Positions 55,515 through 63,811 of a DNA stretch of 64,000 bases are shown piece after piece (within the stretch, counting starts at the first letter, position 1; every line of letters starts with the position of its first letter). The notes under the pieces are model-generated. The model had not been told where the DNA came from, ran no database searches, and saw only the letters and a program-made list of their open reading frames with translations. The DNA is from Pseudodonghicola flavimaris. GTDB taxonomy: Bacteria; Pseudomonadota; Alphaproteobacteria; Rhodobacterales; Rhodobacteraceae. The stretch spans positions 1-64,000 of the forward strand of contig NZ_JASNJD010000001.1 in the NCBI RefSeq assembly GCF_030164425.1, written 5' to 3'. A program made the translations under genes and the position numbers.

Positions 55515-56876
55515 TCAGACGTTCAGCAGCAGGTGTTCGCGCTCCCAGGGAGAGATCACCTGCAGGTATTCCTCGTATTCCAGCCGCTTGACGATGCTGT
55601 AGACGCGGCAGAACTCGCCGCCCAGCATGTGGCGAAGATCGTCGGATTCGTCGAACAGATCGAGCGCCTGGCCCATCACCTGCGGGATGTCCGGCTCCCC
55701 GTTATAGGCGTCGCCGCGCTGCTGCTTGTCGGGGCGGATTTCCTGGGTCATGCCGAGATAGCCGCAGGCGAGGCTGGCGGCGATGCCGAGATAGGGGTTG
55801 CAGTCCATCCCCGCCAGCCGGTTTTCCACCCGCCGCGCCTCGGGCGAGGAGATCGGAACCCGGATGCCGGTGGTGCGGTTGTCGCGGCCCCAGCTCAGGT
55901 TGATCGGCGCGGCCTGCTCGCGGACATAGCGGCGATAGGAGTTGACGTAGGGCGCCAGCATCGCGATCGCCGCCGGCAGATGCCGCTGCAGCCCGCCGAT
56001 GAAGTGATAGAACATATCGGTCTCGCCGCCCTGCGGCCCGATGAACAGGTTCTGTTTCCGGGTCCGGTTCATCACCGAATGATGCACATGCATGGCGCTG
56101 CCGGGCTCGTCGGCGATCGGCTTGGCCATGAAGGTGGCGAAACAGTCGTGGCGCAGCGCCGCCTCGCGGATCAGTCGCTTGAAATAGAACACCTCGTCGG
56201 CCAGTTTCACCGGGTCGCCGTGGCGCAGGTTGATCTCCAGCTGGCCGGCGCCGCCTTCCTGGGTGATGCCGTCGATCTCCATGCCCATGGCTTCGGCGAA
56301 ATCATAGATATCGTCGATCACCGGGCCGAATTCGTCCACCGCCGTCATCGAATAGGCCTGCCGCGCCGCCGCCGGGCGGCCGGAGCGGCCCATCATCGGC
56401 TGGATTTCCTTGGCCGGGTCGGTGTTGCGGGCGACCAGGTAGAATTCCATCTCGGGCGCCACCACCGGCTCCCAGCCCTTGTCGCGGTACATCTGCACCA
56501 CGCGCTTCAGCACGTTGCGGGGGCTGAAGGGGATCGGATCGCCGTCGCGGTCATAGGCGTCGTGGATCACCTGCAGCGTCCAGTCGCCGGTCCAGGGGGC
56601 GGCGGTGGCGGTGGACATGTCGGGGCGCAGGATCATGTCGCGTTCGATGAACCCGTCCTCGCCGGCGGCCTCGCCCCAGTCGCCGGTAATGGTCTGGAAG
56701 AAGATGCTGTCGGGCAGGTGGAAATAGGGCTGGCGGGCGAATTTCGTCGCCGGCACCGCCTTGCCGCGGGCAATCCCGGGCAGGTCTCCAATGATGCACT
56801 CCACCTCGTCCAGGCGGCGCCCCTCGAGATAGGTCTTGGCGGCTTCAGGTAGGTCTTTCAGCCAATCGGTGGTCAT
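55515..56876 (-). CDS. puuA: Glutamine synthetase-family gamma-glutamylpolyamine synthetase, paralogue 1
   Basis: This 453-residue GS-fold enzyme has a beta-Grasp amino domain and catalytic blocks EFYLVARN, GAGQLEINL, VHHSVMN, and NRTTGIRVP plus EARRVENRLAGMDCNPYL. This resembles PuuA/GlnA3-type enzymes that ligate glutamate to an amine rather than ammonia. The start overlaps the amidotransferase stop by one base (TAATG), so both are translated together. A second paralogue lies upstream in the same direction. Confidence 0.88.
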   Translation of the reverse strand: MTTDWLKDLPEAAKTYLEGRRLDEVECIIGDLPGIARGKAVPATKFARQPYFHLPDSIFFQTITGDWGEAAGEDGFIERDMILRPDMSTATAAPWTGDWTLQVIHDAYDRDGDPIPFSPRNVLKRVVQMYRDKGWEPVVAPEMEFYLVARNTDPAKEIQPMMGRSGRPAAARQAYSMTAVDEFGPVIDDIYDFAEAMGMEIDGITQEGGAGQLEINLRHGDPVKLADEVFYFKRLIREAALRHDCFATFMAKPIADEPGSAMHVHHSVMNRTRKQNLFIGPQGGETDMFYHFIGGLQRHLPAAIAMLAPYVNSYRRYVREQAAPINLSWGRDNRTTGIRVPISSPEARRVENRLAGMDCNPYLGIAASLACGYLGMTQEIRPDKQQRGDAYNGEPDIPQVMGQALDLFDESDDLRHMLGGEFCRVYSIVKRLEYEEYLQVISPWEREHLLLNV

Positions 56877-57556
56877 TATGACCTCTTTCGTTTGAGAAAA
56901 TCCGCCATCTGGCGGGCGATGCGGGTGTTATCGACGGGCGCGCTCAGCTGCGCCTCGGCCCGTTCCAGCAGCGGGTCGGGCACGACCCCCTTGCCGCGGG
57001 TGTCGATCAGACCCTTGATGAAACTCGGTTGGAATTCGGGATGCGGCTGCACCGTCCAGACGGTGTCGCCATAGGCGAGGATGGCGTTCTTGCAGAATTC
57101 GTTGCCGGCCAGCACCCGGGCGTCTTCGGGCAGTTCGGTGACCTGATCCTGATGCCAGGCGTTCAGCGCGACGGGGGCGCCGTCCATCATGTATTCGGTC
57201 CGGCCAACCGACCAGCCGCCGGCGAATTTCTCGACCTTGCCGCCAAGCGCCTGGGCGATGATCTGATGGCCGAAACAGACGCCGATCATCGGCTTGCCGC
57301 TGGCCTTGATGTCGCGGATCAACTGCTCCAGCGGCGGGATCCAGGGGTGATCCTCATAGGCGCCGTGGCGCGAGCCGGTAACGATCCAGCCCTCGGCATC
57401 CTCCGGCCCGCTGGGAAAGATGCCATCGACCACCGCAAAGACCTCGAAGGTGAAGTCGTTGCCGGCGAGAAGGGTTTCGAAAAGCTGATCATAATCACCC
57501 AGAGGCGCGATCAGCGGATCGGGGGAATGGCCGGTTTGCAGAATGCCGATTTTCAT
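56876..57556 (-). CDS. Class I glutamine amidotransferase-like protein
   Basis: This is a 226-residue type 1 GATase domain with the triad Cys94 (IGVCFGHQ), His172 and Glu174 (QPHPEF). It is homologous to GuaA-type GATase domains and not to the classical PuuD peptidase C26 group, but it is coupled to the puuA-like gene by a one-base overlap. It may hydrolyse a gamma-glutamyl product or supply ammonia; the role is inference. Confidence 0.85.
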   Translation of the reverse strand: MKIGILQTGHSPDPLIAPLGDYDQLFETLLAGNDFTFEVFAVVDGIFPSGPEDAEGWIVTGSRHGAYEDHPWIPPLEQLIRDIKASGKPMIGVCFGHQIIAQALGGKVEKFAGGWSVGRTEYMMDGAPVALNAWHQDQVTELPEDARVLAGNEFCKNAILAYGDTVWTVQPHPEFQPSFIKGLIDTRGKGVVPDPLLERAEAQLSAPVDNTRIARQMADFLKRKRS

Positions 57557-57627
57557 GGATCACCAGTTCATGGCTGAGGAGAGAGTAAGCCTGGCCGCGC
57601 CCCCAGACAAGGGGCGCGCCTGCGGGG

Positions 57628-58977
57628 TCAAACCGTGTCGAGATAGATTTCCGCTTGTTCATGCGGCGAAAGCTCGGCCATGTAGAGCATCTCCTGCTTC
57701 TTTGTCAGCGTCAGATTGCGGATCAACTCGGCCGGGAAGATGCGCGGAATCAGCGGGCTGTTCTCGAAGGCGGTGATCGCCTGGTTCCAGTCGGTCGGCA
57801 CCTGTGGCAGGTCGAGGTCATAGGCGTTGCCGGTGATCGGCGCCGGCGGCTCCATCCGGTCCTCGATCCCGACCAGCGCGGCCCCCAGAATCGCGGCGAC
57901 CGTCAGATAGGGGTTCACGTCGCCGCCGGCGACCCGGTGTTCGATCCGCCGCGCGGCCGAGGCCCCGGAGGGGATGCGCACGGCAGAGGTCCGGTTTTCA
58001 TAGGCCCAGCAGATGCCGGTGGGGGCATGCGCCCCGGGCACCAGCCGGTCGTAGCTGTTGGCATGGGGGGCAAAGACCAGGGTGGAATCATGCATCGCCG
58101 CCAGGCAGCCGCCCACGGCGTGGCGCAGCGCGTCGGTGCCACGCGGGCCGCCGTCGTCGAAGATGTTCTTGCCGTTTTCATCGAGGATCGAGAAATGCAT
58201 GTGCAGGCCGGAGCCGGAGTAATCCTCATAGGGTTTGGCCATGAAGGAGGCGGCGAACCCGTGCCGCCGTGCCATCCCCTTGACCAGCATCTTGAACAGC
58301 CAGGCGTCGTCGGCGGCGCGCAGCGCATCGTCCTGATGCATCAGGTTGATTTCGAACTGGCCGAGGCCGGCTTCGGAAATCGCGGTATCGGCCGGGATGT
58401 CCATCGCCTCGCAGGCGTCGTAGAGATCGGTGAAGAAGGTGTCGAAGGCGTCGAGCGCGCGGATCGACATGATCTCGGCCGCCTTGCGCCGCTTGCCCGA
58501 GCGGGGCGAGATAGGCACTTGCAGCGACTTGCCGCTGTCGTCGATCAGGAAGAATTCCAGCTCGACCGCGACCACCGGGGTCAGCCCCAGCGCCTTGTAG
58601 CGTTTCAGTACCGCGGAGAGCGCATGGCGCGGATCGCCGTCAAAGGCACGGCCGTCGTCGTAATACATCCAGATCGGCAGCAGCGCCGTCTGCCCCTCCA
58701 GCCAGGGCATCGGCACGAAGCCGCGTTCGGTCGGCTTCAGAACGCCGTCGCGGTCGCCGCTTTCGAACACCAGCGGGCTGTCGTCCACATCCTCGCCCCA
58801 GATGTCGAGGTTCATCACCGACAGGGGAAAGCGGGTGCCGTCGCTGACCACCTTGTCGGCGAAACGGGCGGGGACACGTTTACCGCGCGGCTGGCCGTTC
58901 AGATCGGCAGCGGCCACACGGATGGTGCGCACCTGGGGATTCTTGCGCAGCCAGGAATTCATCGCATTCGCGGACAT
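57628..58977 (-). CDS. puuA: Glutamine synthetase-family gamma-glutamylpolyamine synthetase, paralogue 2
   Basis: This 449-residue GS-fold enzyme shares the layout of paralogue 1 but is clearly diverged: VELEFFLID, GLGQFEINL, GLHMHFSI, NRTSAVRIP, ARRIEHRVAGGDVNPYL. It probably activates a different amine. It starts 14 bases downstream of a perfect 16-base palindrome and has its own 169-base upstream region after the ABC permease gene. Seventy-one bases separate it from the amidotransferase gene downstream. Confidence 0.86.
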   Translation of the reverse strand: MSANAMNSWLRKNPQVRTIRVAAADLNGQPRGKRVPARFADKVVSDGTRFPLSVMNLDIWGEDVDDSPLVFESGDRDGVLKPTERGFVPMPWLEGQTALLPIWMYYDDGRAFDGDPRHALSAVLKRYKALGLTPVVAVELEFFLIDDSGKSLQVPISPRSGKRRKAAEIMSIRALDAFDTFFTDLYDACEAMDIPADTAISEAGLGQFEINLMHQDDALRAADDAWLFKMLVKGMARRHGFAASFMAKPYEDYSGSGLHMHFSILDENGKNIFDDGGPRGTDALRHAVGGCLAAMHDSTLVFAPHANSYDRLVPGAHAPTGICWAYENRTSAVRIPSGASAARRIEHRVAGGDVNPYLTVAAILGAALVGIEDRMEPPAPITGNAYDLDLPQVPTDWNQAITAFENSPLIPRIFPAELIRNLTLTKKQEMLYMAELSPHEQAEIYLDTV

Positions 58978-58990
58978 TTTGTGTTTTCCG

Positions 58991-59006
58991 TAATTTGATC
59001 AAATTA
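58991..59006 (-). promoter_or_regulatory. Palindromic operator upstream of puuA paralogue 2
   Basis: TAATTTGATCAAATTA, a perfect 16-base palindrome, lies 14 bases before the start codon in an otherwise GC-rich region. Spacing would let a bound repressor block polymerase or ribosome access. The regulator is not in the window. Confidence 0.6.
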
Positions 59007-59146
59007 TGGATAGCGAGCCGCCCCCCCGGTTGGCAACCCCAAAGCCGGCCTGCCGTACCGCAAAGCGGCTGGGCGGGGGGCGGGGCGCGCAGCAAATGCG
59101 CAGCCCCCGGGGCGATACGGATGGGAGAGGGACCGGGCGCGGTGGC

Positions 59147-59953
59147 TCAGCGCAGCAGATTCGGACGAATGCGCATCCGCGTGCGGCGCTCGGTCGGCAG
59201 GTGCCGGTTCAGCCGCCGGTTAACCCATCCGAACAACCCCACCACGGTCAGGGTCAGCAGGATGAAATAGACCGCCAGGATCGGATAGGGGATGAAGGGG
59301 TTGAAGGTCTTGTCAGCGAAGTAATTCGCGTAATAGAGCGCGTCGCCCCGCTGCTGCAGCGCCGGAAAGCCGGAGAAGAACACCAGCGTGGTGGCGTGAA
59401 ACAGAAAGATCGCCTCGTTGGTATAGGCCGGCCAGGCCAGCCGCAGCATGGTGGGCCAGGTGATCTTGCGGAATTTGCTCCAGCCGGAGAAGCCATAGGC
59501 ATCCGCCGCCTCCAGATCGCCGCGCGGAATCGACAGCAGCGCGCCATAGAAGATCTCGCCGGAATAGGCGGCGGTATTGAAGAACAGCACCACCAGCGCC
59601 CCGAGCCAGGCCGAGGTGAAGGGGCTGAAGAAGGGCGACAGCCCCTTGAGGCTGAGAAACAGGAAATAGGCGAAGAAGAACTGGATGAAGAGCGGTGAGC
59701 CGCGGAACACGAAGATGAACCACTCCGCCGGTTTGCGCAGCCAGGGATTGGCGGAGTTCTTGCCGACCGCCAGCGCGGTGGCCAGGAAGAAGCCGGTGAC
59801 CAGCGCCAGCAGCCCGAAATAGACGTTCCAGATCATCCCCGACCCGATCAGGGTGAACTGCTGGCAGAGGGTGAAATCGCCACGCGGCAGCAGTCTTTCG
59901 CCGAAGCCGAGCGAGCGCAGCGCATAGTCCTGAACAGTGACCCAACAGCTCAT
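59147..59953 (-). CDS. Polar amino acid/amine ABC transporter permease (HisM-type)
   Basis: This 268-residue membrane protein has five to six hydrophobic helices and the permease EAA loop around AADAYGFSGWSKFRKITWP. It starts within the stop codon of the other permease (ATGA at 59950-59953), giving the normal HisQ/HisM pair. An open frame extends far upstream but overlaps that gene. It imports basic or polar amino acids or amines; the position before the puu genes suggests a polyamine-related substrate. Confidence 0.88.
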   Translation of the reverse strand: MSCWVTVQDYALRSLGFGERLLPRGDFTLCQQFTLIGSGMIWNVYFGLLALVTGFFLATALAVGKNSANPWLRKPAEWFIFVFRGSPLFIQFFFAYFLFLSLKGLSPFFSPFTSAWLGALVVLFFNTAAYSGEIFYGALLSIPRGDLEAADAYGFSGWSKFRKITWPTMLRLAWPAYTNEAIFLFHATTLVFFSGFPALQQRGDALYYANYFADKTFNPFIPYPILAVYFILLTLTVVGLFGWVNRRLNRHLPTERRTRMRIRPNLLR

Positions 59954-60843
59954 GCCGGACCTCCGGCGGTGCGCCGCTGCGCCTCTCCGGCGGCGGTGGC
60001 CTGACCGTGCGACAGCCGCCGCATGATCCGGCTCAGCACCACTTCGGACAGTTTGGTGAAGGCGAGGTAGAAGATCAGCAGCGCCAGGAAATACCACATG
60101 CGCCAGTCGCCATGGGGATAATCGGTGAATCGCGCGGTCTTGGCGCCGCCCAGTTCCCGCGCCCAGTAGACGATATCCTCGACCCCGAGCAGGAACAGAA
60201 GCGGGGTCGCCTTGATCAGCACCATCCACAGGTTCGACAGGCCGGGCAGGGCATAGACCCACATCTGCGGCACCAGGATGCGCCAGAAGGTCTGGCGGTG
60301 ACTCATGCCATAGGCCTCGGCAGTTTCCATCTGTGCCCGGGGCACCGCCCGCATGGCGCCGAACAGCACGTTGCCGGCGAAGGCGCCGAAGACGATGGCG
60401 AAGGTCAGGACGGCCAGGAAGAAGCCGTAGGTCTCATGCACCCATTGCGGCGAGGTCGACAGCGGCAACTTGGCCGCAGCGCAGACGACGAAATCGTTGC
60501 CCTGGCGGATCGGCTGGTCCCAGTCGGGGCATTTGATCTTGTGCCGCACCCATTCGAAGCCCTGATCCAGCGCGATCACGAAGAACAGGAAGAAGGCGAT
60601 ATCCGGCACCCCGCGCACGATGGCGATATAGGCCTTGCCGGCCCAGCTGAGCGGCACGAACGGCGACCGCGCCGCCGCCGCGGCCGCGAAGCCGAACAGC
60701 AGCGCCGCCGGCGCCGTGATCGCCAGCAGCAGCAGCACGACCCCGAAGGAGCCGTAGAACATCATCAGCTTGCCTGTCGTCAGATAGCAGGCAAACCAGG
60801 CCGGGGCGGAGAGGACCGAAGGGTCGGTGCAGACGGAAAACAT
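59950..60843 (-). CDS. Polar amino acid/amine ABC transporter permease (HisQ-type)
   Basis: This 297-residue permease has the EAA loop ETAEAYGMSHRQTFWRILVP near residue 175. It is longer than typical HisQ (about 230) because of an inserted periplasmic stretch with cysteines (CPDWDQPIRQG, about 105-130). It is coupled to the HisM-type gene by a 4-base overlap and lies 45 bases after the binding-protein gene. Confidence 0.88.
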   Translation of the reverse strand: MFSVCTDPSVLSAPAWFACYLTTGKLMMFYGSFGVVLLLLAITAPAALLFGFAAAAAARSPFVPLSWAGKAYIAIVRGVPDIAFFLFFVIALDQGFEWVRHKIKCPDWDQPIRQGNDFVVCAAAKLPLSTSPQWVHETYGFFLAVLTFAIVFGAFAGNVLFGAMRAVPRAQMETAEAYGMSHRQTFWRILVPQMWVYALPGLSNLWMVLIKATPLLFLLGVEDIVYWARELGGAKTARFTDYPHGDWRMWYFLALLIFYLAFTKLSEVVLSRIMRRLSHGQATAAGEAQRRTAGGPA

Positions 60844-60888
60844 GAGCGCGGCAGGCAGCGGCGGAGGTCACCCTCCGCCGCCGATCCT

Positions 60889-61611
60889 TCAGTAGGTATC
60901 GGTGCCTTCGCCGAACCACTTCACCAGCATGGTGTTCAGCGTGCCGTCTTCCTTCATCGAGGTGATGGCGGCGTTGAACTTGTCCTTCAGCTCGGTGTCG
61001 CTCTTGCGCAGGCCCATGCCGGTGCCGCGGCCCAGGGTCACCTGCTCGCCGACGAACATCAGCTCGCCGCCCGATTCCTCGACGATCGGCGCCAGATAGT
61101 CGGTGTCGAAGAAGACGGCATCGGCCTCACCGCTTTTCAGCGCGGCGATGATCTCATCGGCGGTGGAGAACTCCAGGAGCGTCGCGCCGCTCTCGGTGAT
61201 ATAGCCCGCCTGCAGGGTCGAGGTCTGGGCCGCGACGATGCCTTTCAGATCGGCGCCTTCGGACAGCGCCACATAGGAGGAGGTCGCCGGCGGGATGTAA
61301 TCCTGGGTGAAGTCGATCACCTTCTCGCGTTCGTCGTTGATCGACATGCCGGCGATGATGGTGTCGTAGTTGCCGGACACCAGGTTGGGGATGATCGAAT
61401 CCCAGTCGTTGGTGACCCATTCGCAGGTCAGCTCGGCGCGTTTGCACAGCTCGTCGCCCATTTCCCGCTCGAACCCGTCCACTTCGCCGGCGTCGTTGAT
61501 GAAGTTATACGGAGGGTAGGCGCCCTCGGTCCCCATGCGGACGACGTCGCTGGCCAGGGCCATGCCGGCGCTGAAGGCCAGGGCGGCGGTGCCGAGAAGA
61601 AGCTTTTTCAT
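60889..61611 (-). CDS. Family-3 periplasmic binding protein (polar amino acid/amine)
   Basis: This 240-residue SBP_bac_3 protein has a signal peptide ending ALA-SD near residue 20. The mature part begins VRMGTEGAYPPYNF and contains the DWDSIIPNLVSGNYDTIIAGM and ERKVIDFT-like blocks of lysine/arginine/ornithine- or histidine-binding proteins. It is the second gene of the ABC operon. Binding residues suggest a cationic ligand, perhaps an amine handled by the puu enzymes. Confidence 0.9.
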   Translation of the reverse strand: MKKLLLGTAALAFSAGMALASDVVRMGTEGAYPPYNFINDAGEVDGFEREMGDELCKRAELTCEWVTNDWDSIIPNLVSGNYDTIIAGMSINDEREKVIDFTQDYIPPATSSYVALSEGADLKGIVAAQTSTLQAGYITESGATLLEFSTADEIIAALKSGEADAVFFDTDYLAPIVEESGGELMFVGEQVTLGRGTGMGLRKSDTELKDKFNAAITSMKEDGTLNTMLVKWFGEGTDTY

Positions 61612-61647
61612 TTGTAGTACTCCCAGATTAGTGTTTTTTCCCGCGCT

Positions 61648-62424
61648 TCATGCGTGGGTGGTTGATTTCAGAAAGCCTTGCAGGCGTTCCGATTTGGGCG
61701 CCCCGAACAGGACGTCGGGGGTGCCTTCTTCCTCGATCCGGCCTTGATGCAGGAACACCACGTGGCTCGACACATCATGGGCCATCTTCATGTCATGGGT
61801 CACGATGATCATGGTGCGCCCCTCGCGGGCGAGGTCCTTGATCACCTTGACCACCTCCTGCTCCAGTTCGGGATCGAGCGCGCTGGTCGGTTCGTCGAAC
61901 AGCAGCGCCTCGGGCTCCATGCACAGCGCCCGGGCGATCGCCGCCCGCTGTTGCTGACCGCCGGAAAGCTGGGCGGGATAGGCATCGCATTTGTCGCCGA
62001 TGCCGACCTTGGTCAGATATTTCCGGGCGGCGCCCTCCACCTCGGCTCGGTCACGGCCCAGCACCGTCACCGGCGCCTCCATCACGTTCTGCAGGATGGT
62101 CATATGGGCCCAGAGGTTGAACTGCTGGAACACCATCGACAGGTTGGTGCGGATGCGCAGCACCTGTTTCGGATCGGCCGGGCGCCGGTGCAGCCCTTCG
62201 CCCTTCCACCGCAGCGGTTCGCCCTTGAACAGGATATCGCCCTGCTGGCTGTCCTCCAGCAGGTTGGCGCAACGCAGAAGGGTGGATTTGCCGGAGCCGG
62301 AAGAGCCGATCATCGACACCACATCGCCGCGATGAGCGGTGATATCGACCCCCTTGAGCACCTCAAGATCGCCATAGCTCTTGTGCAGGTTGCGAATTTC
62401 GATGACCGGGGAGGTGTCGGACAC
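61648..62424 (-). CDS. Polar amino acid ABC transporter ATP-binding protein (HisP-type)
   Basis: This 258-residue ATPase has Walker A GSSGSGKST (about 40-48), signature LSGGQQQR, Walker B LLFDEPTSALD and a switch histidine in IIVTHDM. It begins with GTG at 62424, supported by GGAG nine bases upstream. It is the first gene of the four-gene importer operon (ATPase, binding protein, two permeases). Confidence 0.92.
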   Translation of the reverse strand: MSDTSPVIEIRNLHKSYGDLEVLKGVDITAHRGDVVSMIGSSGSGKSTLLRCANLLEDSQQGDILFKGEPLRWKGEGLHRRPADPKQVLRIRTNLSMVFQQFNLWAHMTILQNVMEAPVTVLGRDRAEVEGAARKYLTKVGIGDKCDAYPAQLSGGQQQRAAIARALCMEPEALLFDEPTSALDPELEQEVVKVIKDLAREGRTMIIVTHDMKMAHDVSSHVVFLHQGRIEEEGTPDVLFGAPKSERLQGFLKSTTHA

Positions 62425-62596
62425 GGGTACTCCGTTGATTGCGCCGTTCTGCCCCCACTAGGGCGGATAATCCGTATCAATGCAATCTTCAAAACGCCGC
62501 AACACGGGGCGAATCCGGGGAAGTGACCATAGGGCGTGCTTGAAATTCCGGCACAGCGGCTCGGCAGCTCGCGACGGGTGGGCCGGTCAGGGCGGG

Positions 62597-63334
62597 TCAG
62601 ACCGGGTGCGGTATCGGCAGGGCGAGATAGGCGTGCGCCGGGATCTCCACCACACCATGCAGATGCAGGCTCTGGCGGTCGGCCGGCGACAGCGCCGCGA
62701 TCGCGGTCCCCAGCGCGTGGCGCAGCGCCGGGGCATCGCCGCCGGGCGCGGTGATATAGGGCAGCGCCGGGGTCGGGACAGTCACGCCGATGGGGGTCAG
62801 CCGCCGGGTCAGCGCCGGGTCGTGGTCCTTCAGCAGCTGCCAGGTCAGGGCGTCGATCCCGGCGACATCCGCGGCCCCATCCGCCACCGCCCGGGCCGAG
62901 GCGACATGGGCCCCGGTTTCCAGCATCGCGCCGAAGCAGACCCCGTCACGCTCCGCCTGAAGGAGCGGCGCGGCCCAGCCCGACTGCGACAGCGGATCGT
63001 TATAGGCGAAGGTCCCGCCGGCGAAATCGGCGAGGGTCCGGGCCGTCGCATCGGCGCGGGCGATCAGCACAGAGCGGTAGTAGCCGGGCGGACAGCCCGG
63101 CAGCCGGTGATCCGGTGTCGCCACCAGCGTTACCCTGTCGTGCAGCCGGCTGCGAAACGGCAGGCCGCAGGTCTGCGCCAGCAGAAGGTCGGGGGCAGTC
63201 CAGGCCTGCCAGGGATCGAGATCGCGGCTCAGTCGCTCCGGCCCATCGCCCAGGGCGCGGCGCAGCGCCTGCCAGAACCGGTCGTTGGCCGCCTGCAGCG
63301 GCCCGAAGTCATACATGCCCAGCCAGGCAATCAC
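62597..63334 (-). CDS. PhnD-like periplasmic-binding-fold protein without signal peptide
   Basis: This 245-residue protein resembles the phosphate/phosphonate-binding PhnD group (TCGLPFRSRL, YYRSVLIAR, FAYNDPLSQSG, GAHVASARAVADGAADVAGID). GTG at 63334 overlaps the upstream TerB-like stop (GTGA), so the start is firm, and the protein then begins directly at the first strand (IAWLGMYDF). It therefore has no export signal and is probably cytoplasmic. No ABC partner is adjacent. Function unknown. Confidence 0.78.
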   Translation of the reverse strand: MIAWLGMYDFGPLQAANDRFWQALRRALGDGPERLSRDLDPWQAWTAPDLLLAQTCGLPFRSRLHDRVTLVATPDHRLPGCPPGYYRSVLIARADATARTLADFAGGTFAYNDPLSQSGWAAPLLQAERDGVCFGAMLETGAHVASARAVADGAADVAGIDALTWQLLKDHDPALTRRLTPIGVTVPTPALPYITAPGGDAPALRHALGTAIAALSPADRQSLHLHGVVEIPAHAYLALPIPHPV

Positions 63335-63768
63335 CCCTGCGCCGCACGCTGGCGGGCCAGCGCGGAATCGCGGTCGTTGACGCCGAGAAGATTCGACACC
63401 AGCCGCAGCAGGGCATCCTCCTCCTTGGCGCGGGTGCCGTCGGCCAGCACCACCGACCAAGCCGATTCCAGAACCGCGCGGCGATCCTCGTAGGGCACCG
63501 CCTCCTTGATGGCGCGGGTGAAGCGCACGGTGTCGGGCGCCTCGGCCTCCAGCGCCTCGGCCTGGCCGCGCAGATGCGCCACCTCGAAAGGCGACAGCCC
63601 GTAGCGGGCGGCGATCACCCGGTCGATGCGGTCGCGTTCGGTCTGGGCGTAATCGTTGTCGGACCGCGCGATGCGCACCAAGAGCGCCGTCAGCGCCAGA
63701 CGGGCATCTGCTTCGGTCAGGGGATCGGGCTCGGGCTGGATCAGCCGGCTGAGAAAATCGCGGATCAT
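63331..63768 (-). CDS. TerB-like (tellurite-resistance B fold) protein
   Basis: This 145-residue all-helical protein has two TerB-type segments: ALTALLVRIARSDNDYAQTE and VVLADGTRAKEEDALLRLV, with acidic residues (Asp-x-x-x-x-x-x-Glu) that bind divalent metal in the family. It is coupled to the PhnD-like gene (4-base overlap) and lies 43 bases after a second TerB-like gene. Despite the family name, tellurite resistance is not implied. Confidence 0.8.
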   Translation of the reverse strand: MIRDFLSRLIQPEPDPLTEADARLALTALLVRIARSDNDYAQTERDRIDRVIAARYGLSPFEVAHLRGQAEALEAEAPDTVRFTRAIKEAVPYEDRRAVLESAWSVVLADGTRAKEEDALLRLVSNLLGVNDRDSALARQRAAQG

Positions 63769-63811
63769 GACACGGATATAGACCTGGCGGGCGCCGCGGC
63801 CAAGGCCCGGT

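Noticed and set aside
58991-59006. FNR site before puuA paralogue 2
   Set aside because: TTTGATCAAA lacks the four-base spacer between TTGAT and ATCAA, so it is a different palindrome.
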